Assembly (NCBI GenBank): GCA_022829145.1
Contig: CM040746.1
Location: 9,008,684 to 9,072,683, forward strand
DNA from: Albula goreensis
Lineage: Eukaryota; Chordata; Actinopteri; Albuliformes; Albulidae
Direction: 5' to 3'
Length of the DNA: 64,000 nt
Below the pieces are notes generated by a model. The model had not been told where the DNA came from. It saw only the letters and a program-made list of their open reading frames with translations, and made no database searches. The stretch's first letter is position 1, and each line of letters opens with the position of its first letter. Both the position numbers and the translations under genes were made by a program. Below are positions 27,501 to 37,360 of the stretch, in pieces.

Positions 27501-28149
27501 TAACATTAGCTCTGCCCATCCACATTCAATGAAACGTCACTTCTCCAGCAGCAGGCCACCAACATCTGTGAGATAACTTTCTATCTACCCCCCTGTTCCA
27601 CTCTTGCTATTTGCTTGGTGAAAGTTGTGAAGTTCAGAGTAAGGAGCCGATCTCCATTTTTATTATCTTTTTTTCCGACAGAACAAGTGTCATCACCATA
27701 AGACTGCTTTACAGGTGTAGGCTGCTATTCAAACTTACCTCCTTACACAGGACATTTAAAAAGGACTTTTATCTAGCTTAAACTGAGTCAGGAAAGCAAT
27801 AGATGTTATAGCTTGTTGTTATCTGTCCCCTGTTTCGATATCATTCAAAAGTACTTTTGTCACCCATATCAGTGATCGGGCATTTGGCATTTTTATTTAC
27901 TCGGGGAGCTCGAATAACCTGATTTACATCTTTTTTTTTCTTTTGGCTAATCTGACCAAAATTACTTGGTAACTGATACTTTTATGTTCGCAAAGGTAGC
28001 TGGCTGTTTAACTTGACGGTCAGATTTCCCATCGGGAATGGATCTGGTCGATGTTGCTTACCAGAACATTGGTTGTTCGCGATGATGGGTAGCGCGCCTA
28101 AAAGAAATAACAAAAGAAAAATAAACAATTTCCTATAAAATGTCGCCAT
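12546..28149 (-). CDS. TANGO1/cTAGE5-like membrane coiled-coil protein with repeated exon cassettes
   Basis: By hand I spliced 50 coding exons (ATG 28149-28147, TAA 12548-12546) into one frame of about 1453 residues. Every junction has AG/GT borders and compatible phase. Order: signal peptide (1-24), short lumenal part with two cysteines, membrane helix (about 81-97) after WHPDYGSYGLSWK, then a long coiled coil made of about seven repeat modules, then a short basic tail ending GILNFLKRM. The membrane segment and the coiled-coil unit (Leu-Asn-x-Leu-x-Gln-Gln-Lys-Glu, then ENW, then AxAAExxxxANLRxK) match the MIA3/TANGO1 and MIA2/cTAGE5 family, which organises ER exit sites for bulky cargo. The family's SH3 (MIA) and proline-rich Sec23-binding regions are absent. 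Function in ER export is inferred from family only. Exact exon use needs transcript data. Confidence 0.82.
12931..14321 (-). repeat. Coding module 7, shortened (exons 45-49)
   Basis: Exons: 14258-14321, 13790-13922, 13396-13431, 13247-13314 and 12931-13028. The first is 64 nt instead of 139: its 5' half is missing, but it still ends QEQALQ and keeps phase. The rest follow the usual 133/36/68/98 pattern. The final coding exon (12546-12718) encodes a Ser-rich, basic tail unlike the proline-rich tail of TANGO1. Confidence 0.77.
14409..16365 (-). repeat. Coding module 6 of the TANGO1-like gene (exons 38-44)
   Basis: Exons: 16227-16365, 15720-15852, 15402-15437, 15253-15311, 14939-15036, 14717-14766 and 14409-14496. 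The first five encode almost the same peptides as module 5 (R to H and H to N changes in the 133-nt exon). The last two diverge, which places the right end of the recent duplication near 14767. Confidence 0.8.
14767..18654 (-). repeat. Recent tandem duplication of a seven-exon cassette
   Basis: Two adjacent units, about 14767-16678 and 16679-18654, agree almost base for base through exons and introns. The intronic frames at 15977-16198 and 17954-18175 translate identically at an offset of 1977. Unit lengths are about 1912 and 1976. The first lacks a roughly 60-base piece seen at 17035-17095 and again at 19010-19070. Similarity continues in a third, partial copy up to about 19080. Intron identity means recent origin or ongoing gene conversion. 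Confidence 0.92.
16450..18342 (-). repeat. Coding module 5 of the TANGO1-like gene (exons 31-37)
   Basis: Exons: 18204-18342, 17697-17829, 17357-17392, 17209-17267, 16850-16947, 16632-16678 and 16450-16537. The 59-nt fourth exon is 9 nt shorter than in other modules, a change shared only with module 6. Landmarks are LQKMNDKCHQKEQDLQ, LQENL and TEVANLHK. Confidence 0.8.
18426..20189 (-). repeat. Coding module 4 of the TANGO1-like gene (exons 24-30)
   Basis: Exons: 20051-20189, 19628-19760, 19478-19513, 19327-19394, 18827-18924, 18608-18654 and 18426-18513. Peptide landmarks are LQNMNELCHLKEQALQ, KKWHENL and LDEVKAELAALQ. From 18924 downward the unit is nearly identical to modules 5 and 6. Confidence 0.78.
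19187..19208 (-). pseudogene. Remnant of a duplicated 68-nt exon
   Basis: On the - strand the 22 bases AAGTGGCAAATCTCCACAAACA match the 3' end of the 59-nt exons at 17209 and 15253, and a perfect donor (GTGAGT) follows. The 5' part of the exon is gone, but an AACAG lies directly upstream. Inclusion would shift the frame, so it is best read as a dead exon left by the cassette duplications. Confidence 0.6.
20272..21549 (-). repeat. Coding module 3 of the TANGO1-like gene (exons 19-23)
   Basis: Exons: 21411-21549, 20990-21122, 20764-20793, 20616-20683 and 20272-20369. The third is 30 instead of 36 nt and ends KKKKPL, so the usual ENW/ENL is lost. The fourth has lost most of the conserved residues. 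The module has only one 98-nt exon where others have a linker exon, a microexon and an 88-nt exon. It is the most worn unit, yet still in frame. Confidence 0.72.
21639..24060 (-). repeat. Coding module 2 of the TANGO1-like gene (exons 12-18)
   Basis: Exons: 23922-24060, 23401-23542, 23144-23179, 22986-23053, 22322-22395, 21939-21979 and 21639-21720. The first exon (EEVQMLNLLCQQKDSALQ) and the third (QKKKAQDNW) are the clearest matches to the TANGO1 coiled coil. The sixth encodes a Ser/Gly-rich linker. Confidence 0.75.
22435..22505. repeat. Possible interspersed repeat fragment
   Basis: The text 'ttcaacctgtatttaaccag' followed by 'aagtccttggg' resembles 53930-53980 ('tttgaccttttacttaaccag'). 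It is probably one end of a dispersed element inside an intron. Confidence 0.3.
24358..25983 (-). repeat. Coding module 1 of the TANGO1-like gene (exons 5-11)
   Basis: Exons: 25842-25983, 25453-25579, 25321-25356, 25167-25234, 24940-25007, 24565-24578 and 24358-24439. The fourth (AEHALAAERKETADLRQK) is very close to the TANGO1 ANLRHK block, so this is among the least diverged units. The sixth is a 14-nt microexon (DGKNW) that keeps the phase but is the weakest call of the set. Confidence 0.75.
26224..28149 (-). other. N-terminal exons 1-4 of the TANGO1-like gene
   Basis: Exon 1 is 28062-28149 (signal peptide, 29 codons plus 1 nt), exon 2 is 27227-27315 (lumenal, contains KCLFRHLDVRDFLHRLQEL), exon 3 is 26683-26805 (membrane helix) and exon 4 is 26224-26314 (basic, charged start of the coiled coil, residues 101-130). 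All donors are GT. The helix is followed by W-R-K, as expected for a cytosolic continuation. The lumenal part is only about 55 residues, so the protein resembles the short, SH3-less forms of the family. Confidence 0.8.
27369..27560. repeat. Dispersed repeat, copy 1 of a pair (other at 60353-60550)
   Basis: Shares with 60353-60550 the ordered blocks GTGGAGCTACA, AGCTGTCAGT, TTAACCAATCA, GCCAATGCAGT-like, 'attggt' and a GCTC(T/C)(G/T)CCCA block. It lies in intron 1 of the TANGO1-like gene. Neither copy encodes a protein. Confidence 0.55.
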
Positions 28150-29975
28150 TAACTAAGTGTTGTATTCTGATAAATCCATGTTGACCGATTCGACTCCAAT
28201 ACTACTCTCCTGTAGATACAATGAGATTCTGAGAAATATACACACATTCCATTATGAGGTGCCATTCGTTCTCCTATTATGTCACTATTGCTGCTATGTT
28301 ATTGTGCATGGTTCCATTCCATTTCTCAAGTTTCAATCAGCCACTGCATTATCAACAATGACTCCAGCAGTCAGAGCAGTCGAGATCTGTACAGCATTGA
28401 CCAACTTTATGCTCAAGCCCTCCCTGGTTGGCGTTGAAAGCCTCGAGCGAAGGCAGCTTTTCCATGTGCCGGAAAAATATCCCAGTCCGCTTCCTCTTAT
28501 CATATGGATGTCATATCTACCTCTAATATGTACATCCATTTTTTGTTGATGTAAACAAGGAAAAACTGTGTTAGGTGACAGTTATGAGCTGGAAAAAGCC
28601 ATCAAATAAATTGAAAATTCAAACAAGCACAGGAGCTCTGGGTGCACAAACAGGTGTGATTCTTCTAACGGCACGGTACCCGAGACACTAGGCTACCCAT
28701 CGTGCAGATTATCAACACCCAAATATAATTTTATTCACTCGACATATTTTCTAGATTACTCGGCTTGACACACTAATGGTCTAAGACTACTTATTCTTCG
28801 CGTCCACATCCCAGTAGATGGGTAATGGCCTCACTGGTCTTAAGCACATAACTATACAAAAGCAAATTTTCTGTAAATGTTGGTCAAACCTAATTTTATA
28901 GACCCCGTACTGATAGATTTTCACCTACAGTTAGTTTGATGATACTTATAAAATATTGTTTCCGAAATCCATTTCATTACTACGACGACGTGAAGACGTG
29001 TTGTAGCAAGGTTAAAAGCGACTGTTCCAAAGGCACTCCGCTCATTGTCTGAGTGGTTTTTCAAGTGAACTCATTCAGTAAAATAATGCCCAAAGTAATT
29101 CTGCACAATTTGGAATTCCGGATTGTTTAAACCTGGGCAACGCTGTACAGATCTCGTCAGCTCTGATTACTGGAGTCAATGATGTAATGCAGTGGCGGAT
29201 TGATACTTGAGAAATGGAATGGAACTGAACCATGCATAATGACATAGCAGGCAAGAAGGGATACAGCTTAAATATATTGACACCACAGGTGGCCAATGCT
29301 TTTAATCCAATTATGATGAAATTAGATCCAACGTCTTATCTTAGTTGTAAAAAATCTACCAAGCACAAAATATTGGTCTTTTCATGACATAGACTTCCAC
29401 ATTTTTTAATTGCATGATAAATAAAAGGTATACATACAGAACAGAACAAGGGGTACATGCAGTAATACGTTGACATACAGGTTGTACATAACATAAATCA
29501 TACCAATTTAAAATGATTACATATGTTTATAGTTTTGACGGCTTTTTTATAATTTGAGGACTGAACCGTAGAGATGTACAATTCCAGTATAAAAACCGCA
29601 AAAAGGGGTTTCCCATGGTAATATTAATACCTGTGAATATTAAATTTAGCTAATAGGACAATAAGATTAATTAAATAAAACTCTTTTACCCTGTTTTGTT
29701 TTTACTACATTCAAGAAATCCAAGCAGTACATCTCCCCAACACAGAGAAACAATTGAGTAGATATTGTCTATCACAAATCTAGAAAAGTCTTGCCAGTTT
29801 TCTGGAGTAGGGGCAATGCCAAATCAGGTGAAAAACAGTTTCTGATGAACATTTACACATAAGCTAGGTCAGGTACATGTGCTTTACTCAGCGACGACTG
29901 GGCGGTGTAATGAAAAGCACGTTCCCTGTGCGTGACGCTAAACTTCGTGCGTGAAGAAGGAGGGGTAATCTTTCC
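28150..29975. other. Intergenic sequence between two divergent genes
   Basis: It separates the start codon of the TANGO1-like gene (28149, - strand) from that of VBP1 (29979, + strand). The right end (about 29885-29975) has several CpG and TGACG/GTGACGC steps, as in a housekeeping promoter. The middle carries an inverted repeat pair (28300-28410 and 29130-29260). No gene was found in it. Confidence 0.55.
28300..29260. repeat. Inverted repeat pair, arms of about 110-130 bases
   Basis: The segment at about 28305-28410 (+) and the reverse complement of about 29135-29245 share long blocks: CCATTCCATTTCTCAAGT, CGCCACTGCATTA-like, 'tgactccag', 'gagatctgtacagc'. The arms lie about 750 bases apart. 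They could be two copies of one short element in opposite directions, or the ends of a foldback element. The spacer holds no transposase-like frame. Confidence 0.6.
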
Positions 29976-29988
29976 AAGATGGCGACGA
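29976..29988 (+). promoter_or_regulatory. YY1-like site overlapping the VBP1 start codon
   Basis: CAAGATGGCGACG matches the known YY1 consensus (AAGATGGCG) at a place common in housekeeping genes, straddling the start codon. Binding is not shown by the sequence. Confidence 0.5.
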
Positions 29989-32900
29989 CCACGGAGAGTA
30001 GCGATGCCGGGGTGGCGAGCAAGAAAAAACATCTCGGAATCCCCGAAGCGGTCTTTGTGGTGAGCAAATCGGCGGTTGACTGTAAAATCTCAAACAACTT
30101 GCTGAAAACTAGCGGCATTCTGCATTCAAATTGTCGCAGAACAAGTCAATGTGCCCGGCTTTGTCATGCGAGCCAGGTAGCCGTTACCAGTTAACGTGCT
30201 AACGTTAGCCAGCTAGCTAGTTCTCCTTTTAAGGCAGTTTGTCGAAGGCAGCTAACGATAGCTAGCTAACAACGGTTTACCTTGACAACTACCTAACAGG
30301 AAAGCTAAATGCTACTGTTAGTACAGTGAAGTTGAGCCGCATAATTTGCGCTAAAGAGTCTCACTTACAAGACCATGCGTTAGCTAGCCTAACGTGACTG
30401 TCTTGGTAGCTAGCGAGCAACTGAATACGGCACGGGTATTGTTCTAACTATAAAACGTTCTAACGCTAATTTAATAGTTAGTTTAATTATGTAATGGTCC
30501 TTAGTTAACTGGACAAAAATCTTCATACGTAACTTCATTGTTAAAGTTACTTTGCTTCCCTGCTTAATGTGTGAATTTATTCAGTTAGCTCACTAGCTGT
30601 AAAGGCTGTCCGTACACTGCCTCGAAGATCCCACCTCTAAGTCAGCATAGTTTTAGAGATATTTGCCTCTCGTTGCAGTATTTCGAATTGAACCTTCATA
30701 TTGCCATTTCTGACAGTCTCACAACAGGTTATGGACAAGTAACGTTAGAAGATACCAACTGCTTAACATTTTCAAGCGGGAGCACTTGGTTAGAAATAAT
30801 CCCTTTTCAGTGTGTCCTTTCCACAGCAGGTTGATGTTCCCCACAGGATGGTACATTGAATCAAGTTCAGTGCATACCTTACAGTATCAATGCTTCACAG
30901 TCACCTCCATAAATGGAAGGGGGTTCAGAAGATATCTCGCACAGGCTTAGCCCAAGTGCCTAAATCAGTCAGTTGGGCTAAGTCACAAGTGATTGGTAGC
31001 TCATTAACGCAGGTTACTGAACCTATCTGTTGATCTGACTGCCTGTACACTTGCTTTCCGTGTTTCCTATGTAGGAGGATGTGGACTCGTTCATGAAGCA
31101 GCCGGGCAATGACACAGCCGACGTAGTGCTCCGGAGACTGGATGAGCAGTATCAGAAGTACAAATACATGGAGCTCAACCTGGCCCAGAAAAAACTGAGG
31201 TAGAGTTGCGTCCACTAACTGAACATGAGAAGGACTGTTTAATATTTGCACATGAAGTATATGTGTGCAAGTGTGTCATGTCAGTAGAAAGCATTATCTC
31301 TCACACTGCAAACTTAGAATAAGTCAAACAAAATATTGCATCTGTCACGCAGCAAGTAATGGTAAAATGTGACCTATTGTCAGCTTTCAATGTGCATTGT
31401 TTCTTTTGACAGGGTTATAATTATGACATCAGAACTATGCAGGAGTAATTTCTCATGCTGATGTGGTGTAACTCTGTGTAGTTTGCAGGGATATGCTGTT
31501 CTGATTTCCTAAGGGACAGTTACTACTTCTGATGAATCATGAATCTCAGACAATGGTTGCATGACATGATTAACTGCCACAGCCAACCAAATCAGTCCTC
31601 AAAATTCTGCAGGCACAAACCAAATTTCAGAAAGCATAGGCCAGAATAGTTGGATATCCTGGCACCCTACAAGAGTCCGAGTATCTAAAGTGCAGATCAG
31701 GGGCCAGATTTAGCAAAGCACTTGCCACATGTTAAAATTTTTGCCCATGCAATTTCAGTAACATATTTGTGGTTGGAGAACACTAACAACCTAAACCAAT
31801 CACATGCTCTCTTAGTATTTTAACATCAGGCCCTGGGTGGGTTGACATACTCAAGTGAGAACATCCATTTCCTATGACATTGCCTATGGTTTGTCATTGG
31901 TTTTATTAATTTTTCTGAAACCCATGGCAACACAACTGCTTGTGCAGTGTGTGTTGTGAACTGCTTGTGGCAGCTGTAGTTTATGACAGTTCAGACTGAG
32001 TGGAATGTATGTTATGTACAACAGGAATGGATGAGGAGGACTATCTGTTGTCTGGCTTGCCACCATCTGTCTCACTCAGCATACTCAAGTAGCCCACTAA
32101 TATGTGTTCCAACAGTTAAGCTGTGTTTCTTCATGTACTCATTAATGACTGCAGAAGATTTCCTGTGTCCACACACAAAACATTTCACAATGGTCAATCT
32201 TACAAGAAAACCATGATTGGTGTACTCATGCAGTTGGCTTAATTGAGCAACAATAACTAGGAGAACAGAACCCTGCATATGCATTTGCGTTCCAGTCATG
32301 GAGGTGCCCCACACCTGATGTACAGCAAGTTTTATTTATTCCCATTGACCCATCTCCTGACCCTCAACACCCTGCTTATGACCCCACAGTTCCAGAGCCC
32401 ACAGGGAATATAGGTGTACCTTCCCAGCACTTTGTGCATAAGCAGTTCATCCTTTAGCGTAGTATGTATGCAGCATTGTAGGTATAAGTACTGGTAACTG
32501 AGGAGGGATTACAGCCCTGGGCTGGGTGCCATGGCCATCATTCCCTAGTGAACAGCCCGATCCAGACCAGCTCAGCAAAAACAGTGTTCTTCCAACATCT
32601 TAAATTACATAATACAGGCATACAACTTAGCTGTGCTAAGGCTAATTAAGGTGTGATTATAGCAACGTCCCAAATGTAATTGCATTGTTTGTAGTGTATA
32701 ATTGTGAACATTGCAATATTGTTTATATATATATGTATATTTTTTTATTATTATTTATTTATTAGTTTTTTCATACATTGCACTTCCCATACACTGTTGG
32801 TGGGCGTACAGGACACTGCAGGATGGTGATAATGTACCATCATTCCTGGTTTTTCAGGTTAAAAAGCCAGATTCCACAGATCAAGCAGACGTTAGAAATT

Positions 32901-35189
32901 TTAAGACACATGCAGAAGAAAAAGGTAAGGACAGGACTCTCATCCGCCAACCCTTACATCCCACACATGCCTTCCCCTGTTTAACTTGAGTAATAAAAGT
33001 TATTAAAGATCATTTTTTGCATAATATTAATCATATCATATATGTTTGTCATGTATAATAATAGTAATTGTAACAGCAATAATGTAATTCTAAAATACTA
33101 ACTGTGCCGTTAATTTTTTCTTTTTTTTGTAATACTAGTGATAATGGGAATCATGATGATACTATTGCTAACATTGCCTTTTGCTAATAAAAGTGCATTT
33201 GTATGAAGTGCTTTTCATATTCCCTAAGCAGGATGGGTAGCTTTAAAGGTTCCTCGTACTGTATTGTTTAAAGATTCCTTTTCACAAAGCTGCACAAACT
33301 GCATGTTGTATCTCATTCTGTCTCCTCTGTTTCCCAGGACACAACAGACCCCATGGAGACGCGCTTCCTTCTGGCCGACAGCGTGTACTTGAAGGCCTCC
33401 GTTCCCCCCACAGATAAAGTGTGCCTGTGGCTGGGTGTAAGTCTTAGTTTTTCTGAAACTGTACCTTATTTCTCAATACTGCAAACATAGAATACAAAAC
33501 AATCAGCTTTCTGCAAAACTGAAATATCATTAAGAATTTTACACTGTTCAAAACCTTGTTTTCTTCTTTTAAAATGAATCACACATACAGACTAGCAAAA
33601 GAATAGACCTTACTCCACTGTGTTGTAATGCAAAGCTTACAATTGCTGATTGTAAAATGCCACGAAGCATACATGCGTACTGAAGTAAAAACACAAACCC
33701 AGTGAAACTGTTTTTGTATATATAATTTTACTATTTTTTACAGGCCTGCAAGCAGAAGGCATTGTAAAACAATAGTAGTAATTAATGTATACTTATGCAT
33801 TTGTAACATGACTCCAGATTTATCAAGTACTCATTAAAAAGAGGTTGCTATCAAGACAAAGGAAGAAGCAGCCAAAATAAATGTATGTGTGTATGCACAG
33901 GCCAACATATAAGCAATGAATACGATGAGTCTAACCTGCTTAACCCCTATTCTTCTACAGCACAGTTGTCAGTTGTTGTCTTGAGCATATTGACCTCTGG
34001 CCATAGTACTGTTTTGTGTTTAAATTGTTTAAATAAAAAAAACGTATTTCCCAGGCGAACGTAATGCTTGAGTATGACATCGACGAAGCACAGTCCTTGC
34101 TGGAGAAGAACCTGGCCACTGCTTCCCGAAACCTTGAATCCCTGGAAGAAGATCTGAACTTCCTGAGAGACCAGTTTACCACCACTGAAGTCAGTATCCT
34201 TCTGCCCAAGCGGTAGCCATGAATCAGTCAGAGCACTGTCTGGGAATCAATGATGGAAAGGCATCACATAGACCTTACTGGCCTGTTGTCAGTAGATCCC
34301 TACGGTAATTTGATCTCTCGAGCCATTAACTGTGGAGGCAGCAGTCTAGGTCGGGGAAACTGGGCTTGTAACTAAAGGGTTTCAGGCCAGGTACATAGTG
34401 TGGTAGCCTTGAGCAAGGTATTTCACTTTGGATGCTAAACAAAGGTCTGTTTAAAAAAAAAAAAATTGTTGGAATCCAGGTAATTTCAGCTATAAGTCTT
34501 TGAGTAAACTGATCTTTCATAAGCAGACATGATTTTTCAAACTGCCATCTCCCTCCCAAGACTGACTGAAATGATATCCATTCTTTATCCCCCAACCCAA
34601 TTAACACAGCAGAATTGTGGGGTCACACCTGTTCTTTAGACATGCTTTTGCTACCTGAGGATGCTTTAGGTTCCTGACTGGAGGGCTGACTAGAAATACG
34701 AAAAATTTCATCCTCTCCTCAAGTCCTAGTGTCAGCAGGTGCTTGATTAAGTCTCATTATTGGTGTAGAGCACAAGTCTAGGGATTGCAGTCTGATTGCA
34801 GCCCTTTCATTTAAAAAAAAGTTGTGAAGAGATCAAAAGAATTCAGTATGCGTGCAAGTAATCCGCACTAATTAAGATGGGGCTTTTTTTCATTTGGTTC
34901 CAGCAACTTTTGAAGGTAATGGTTTTTTTAAAAAATTATTTTATATATATTTTTTTTATTACTTTATTGGGTTGCACTGGTAGGGTGTAGAAAAAAATGA
35001 ATTCAGTGTCAAAAATGAACGGGTCCTCACTTGCAGAGAATAAATAATTTAAGTATAATGAAAAATACTAGTAAACCTCCTAAAAACTTCCCTAACTCAG
35101 GTTCCTCTTCAGACATGGCACGTGTCTACAACTGGGACGTCAAGAGAAGGAGCAAAGACAATCTCTCCAAAACGGCCAACAAGTCTTAA
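29979..35189 (+). CDS. vbp1: VBP1, prefoldin subunit 3
   Basis: Six exons: 29979-30059, 31075-31199, 32858-32924, 33338-33436, 34055-34193 and 35113-35189. They join to 195 residues plus stop with GT-AG borders throughout. The fifth donor is A|GTATCC, which restores the family's EVNMARVYNWDVKRR. Human VBP1 has nearly the same length. The protein is an alpha-type subunit of prefoldin, the cytosolic hexamer that hands unfolded actin and tubulin to the CCT chaperonin; it also binds VHL. It shows the two coiled-coil helices (about 40-85 and 135-175) flanking the hairpin region with DKVCLWLGANVMLEY. The N-terminus (MATTTESSD) is acidic and low in complexity. It lies divergent to the TANGO1-like gene and convergent with RAB39B, a human neighbour too. 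Confidence 0.97.
30181..30425. repeat. GCTAGC/TAACG-rich segment in VBP1 intron 1
   Basis: Words such as 'gctaacgttagcc', 'agctagctag' and 'gatagctagctaac' recur over about 240 bases, many of them palindromic. Such patterns are common in fish introns and promoters. No function can be assigned. Confidence 0.6.
34312..34450 (+). mobile_element. tRNA-derived SINE copy in VBP1 intron 5
   Basis: The order 'ggcagcagtctagg...aactgggcttgtaac..aaagggtttcaggcc...gtggtagccttgagcaaggtattt' matches the tRNA-like head and body of V-SINE-type fish elements (box B-like GGTTTCAGGCC, then the typical CCTTGAGCAAGGTA). It is followed by an A tract near 34450. The copy is worn. A second copy lies at 53672-53830. 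Confidence 0.65.
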
Positions 35190-36899
35190 AAGCGCTGACC
35201 CCAACCATAACTCTCACTCCTCATGCCCCTGCCCCCCACCTGCCCCCCCAAAAAAACAACAGAAAACACCACTCACTGCATACTTTACCGCCTGGTCCCT
35301 CCATTGTCATTTGATTTGTTATATATATATTTTTTAAAAACGTATTTTTCAGACCACAAAATTAACGTGTCTGTTTCTTTTTTTTGTATTGTTTATATTA
35401 TTGGTTTTTTGATTGCAGATTACTCTTAAGAAACGGTATCTTCTTCTAACCTGATGCTTAGGTTTTTTTTTTTTTTTTTTAAGTCGGTTTATTTATGTGC
35501 TGCAGCCTGAACCTTTAACCCTTGACCCTTGCAGGTGCTTGGCACAGTGAGGTTGAAAACATGAAGGTTTGGACAGTGATGTAATAGGATACAGAAGTGC
35601 ATTTCTTACTGGCCTGTAAAACACCAAACGAATACAACTGAAGAGCAGAGGACATGCAGCGAGCCTTCATGAAAGCCCAGAACAGACATAAACAGCAATA
35701 TGATGTAAAGTTTTTTGTTGTAAAACTTTTTATGTTGGGCTTGGACACCATGTTGTTGCGTGTCGTCCGGTCTTTGGCTCCATTTGTTCGATGGTGTGCG
35801 TCCCGGTGGGAAAAAGGTTCCTCATCCTGTCATTCCTCCACCCTCCAAACCTTCATGTTTTCAACCCAGTGGCACAGCAGGAATCTGTGGAACAGGGAGT
35901 GTCTGTGTCCGTGTCTCTGTGAGGCTTGGCCGATGGTTTTCGGCAGTGCTGGCGACCCAGTGGCTTTTACACACACAGCACCTCCCAAGGCTGCATTAGT
36001 TCCAGCAGGGCGGCGCTCAACACTTTTCGAAGGGGCCAGTCAGTGGCCCTTGACTTGTCACCATGACAACCAATGAACCAACCAACCCACCCCACCTCCC
36101 TACCCCACCCTGGCCCAATGCCTCAGCTAACCCGTCCTCTGATGCATGTTCTTCCTCTCTTTCTCTCTCCTGCCCCCTCTCTGTCTTGTGGTATTTATTT
36201 GTCACATGTGTATAAATACTGGAAAAGGATGAAAAATGAAAACTGGGGATAAGGCAAAAAATTAAAAACAGACAAATGTGATTTAAAACACAGTGGTCTA
36301 TTTATTTTGCTTCTGTGTATGTGAATGTGCATGTGTACATACATGCTTGCGTGTTTGAATGTGTATGTATAGTTCTCTGTAAACATTACAACATAACGTG
36401 TCCATGACAATTTCAGTAAGGTTGAAATCCAAGGCAAACAATGGGGTGGCCAACCCTTGTCCTGGAGACCTGGAGTTTTGCTGTTTTTTTTTCCATAACA
36501 TAAGCAACTGATCTTAACCCACAAAACAAGAGGTGAGGTATAGCCTTTTCTGTTTTGCCCCCTAGTGGTTGGGACGTCAAGTTGGGAGACAGAAATATAA
36601 AGTATTTTTGCCTTCCTCCATGACTTAAAAATTGAGATGTGCAGTGCTAAACCGTCAAAATATTAGACGTTTTGAAGATTGTTTTATATTTGTGTATTTT
36701 CTATACACTATATGCACATGCTTTGATATAAAATAGTTTTGTCTCAAATTTCAGCATGGCACAAGACTGTTATAAGCCCTCAACCATGTGTGTGCATTAA
36801 ATAGTTTTTGAGATATTGATAGGTAGGACTACTAAAAACTTGATGGAAATTGCTCTCTAGGTGGCCTAAGTAGAAAGGGTTAACAACCGATTTAGTTGA

Positions 36900-37360
36900 T
36901 CAGTTAACCTCTGAGTAACAAGTCCAGCAGACCCTGTGGCTCTACAGTGCCAGTGTTAGCCACTTGGTTTGACTTTCATTGAAGTTGCACATCTGCTGGT
37001 GAGATCAGACCCATGATGCATAATTTTCAGTTCATTGCTGGACTACTAGTTCTAGCATGTCGATGTAGACCCTACAGCAAGGGTGGACATTCCCCATTTT
37101 GAAAGGCCAGTGTGTTTTATGGTTCTTGTCTCCAGTTAGCCTGATAGTTGTCTACCAGTGATGCTTCACACATAGAATCGATCAGAGTGAACTGGGTTAA
37201 TCGAGGAGCAGCCCTCAGTTACTATTGGTGAGCTGATCAAATAATATGGTGGGATAATAATCGGGACAATGCTTTAAGTTAACTGAATAAGAGCGGAAGG
37301 TGACATAAAATCCAGAAATCGATGCAATTGTCTTTGTCTACTCCAGCCCTTTTCGACTGT
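36900..37360. repeat. Interspersed repeat copy
   Basis: It ends in 'aaaatccagaaatcgatgca' plus 'ctactccagccc' and includes 'gttaatcgaggagcagccctc'. The end matches 40975-41010 ('aaatccagaaacagatacagcc'). Earlier parts ('tccagcagaccctgtggctctacag') are the reverse of a motif near 525-560. This looks like a high-copy fish repeat family, class unknown. Confidence 0.45.
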
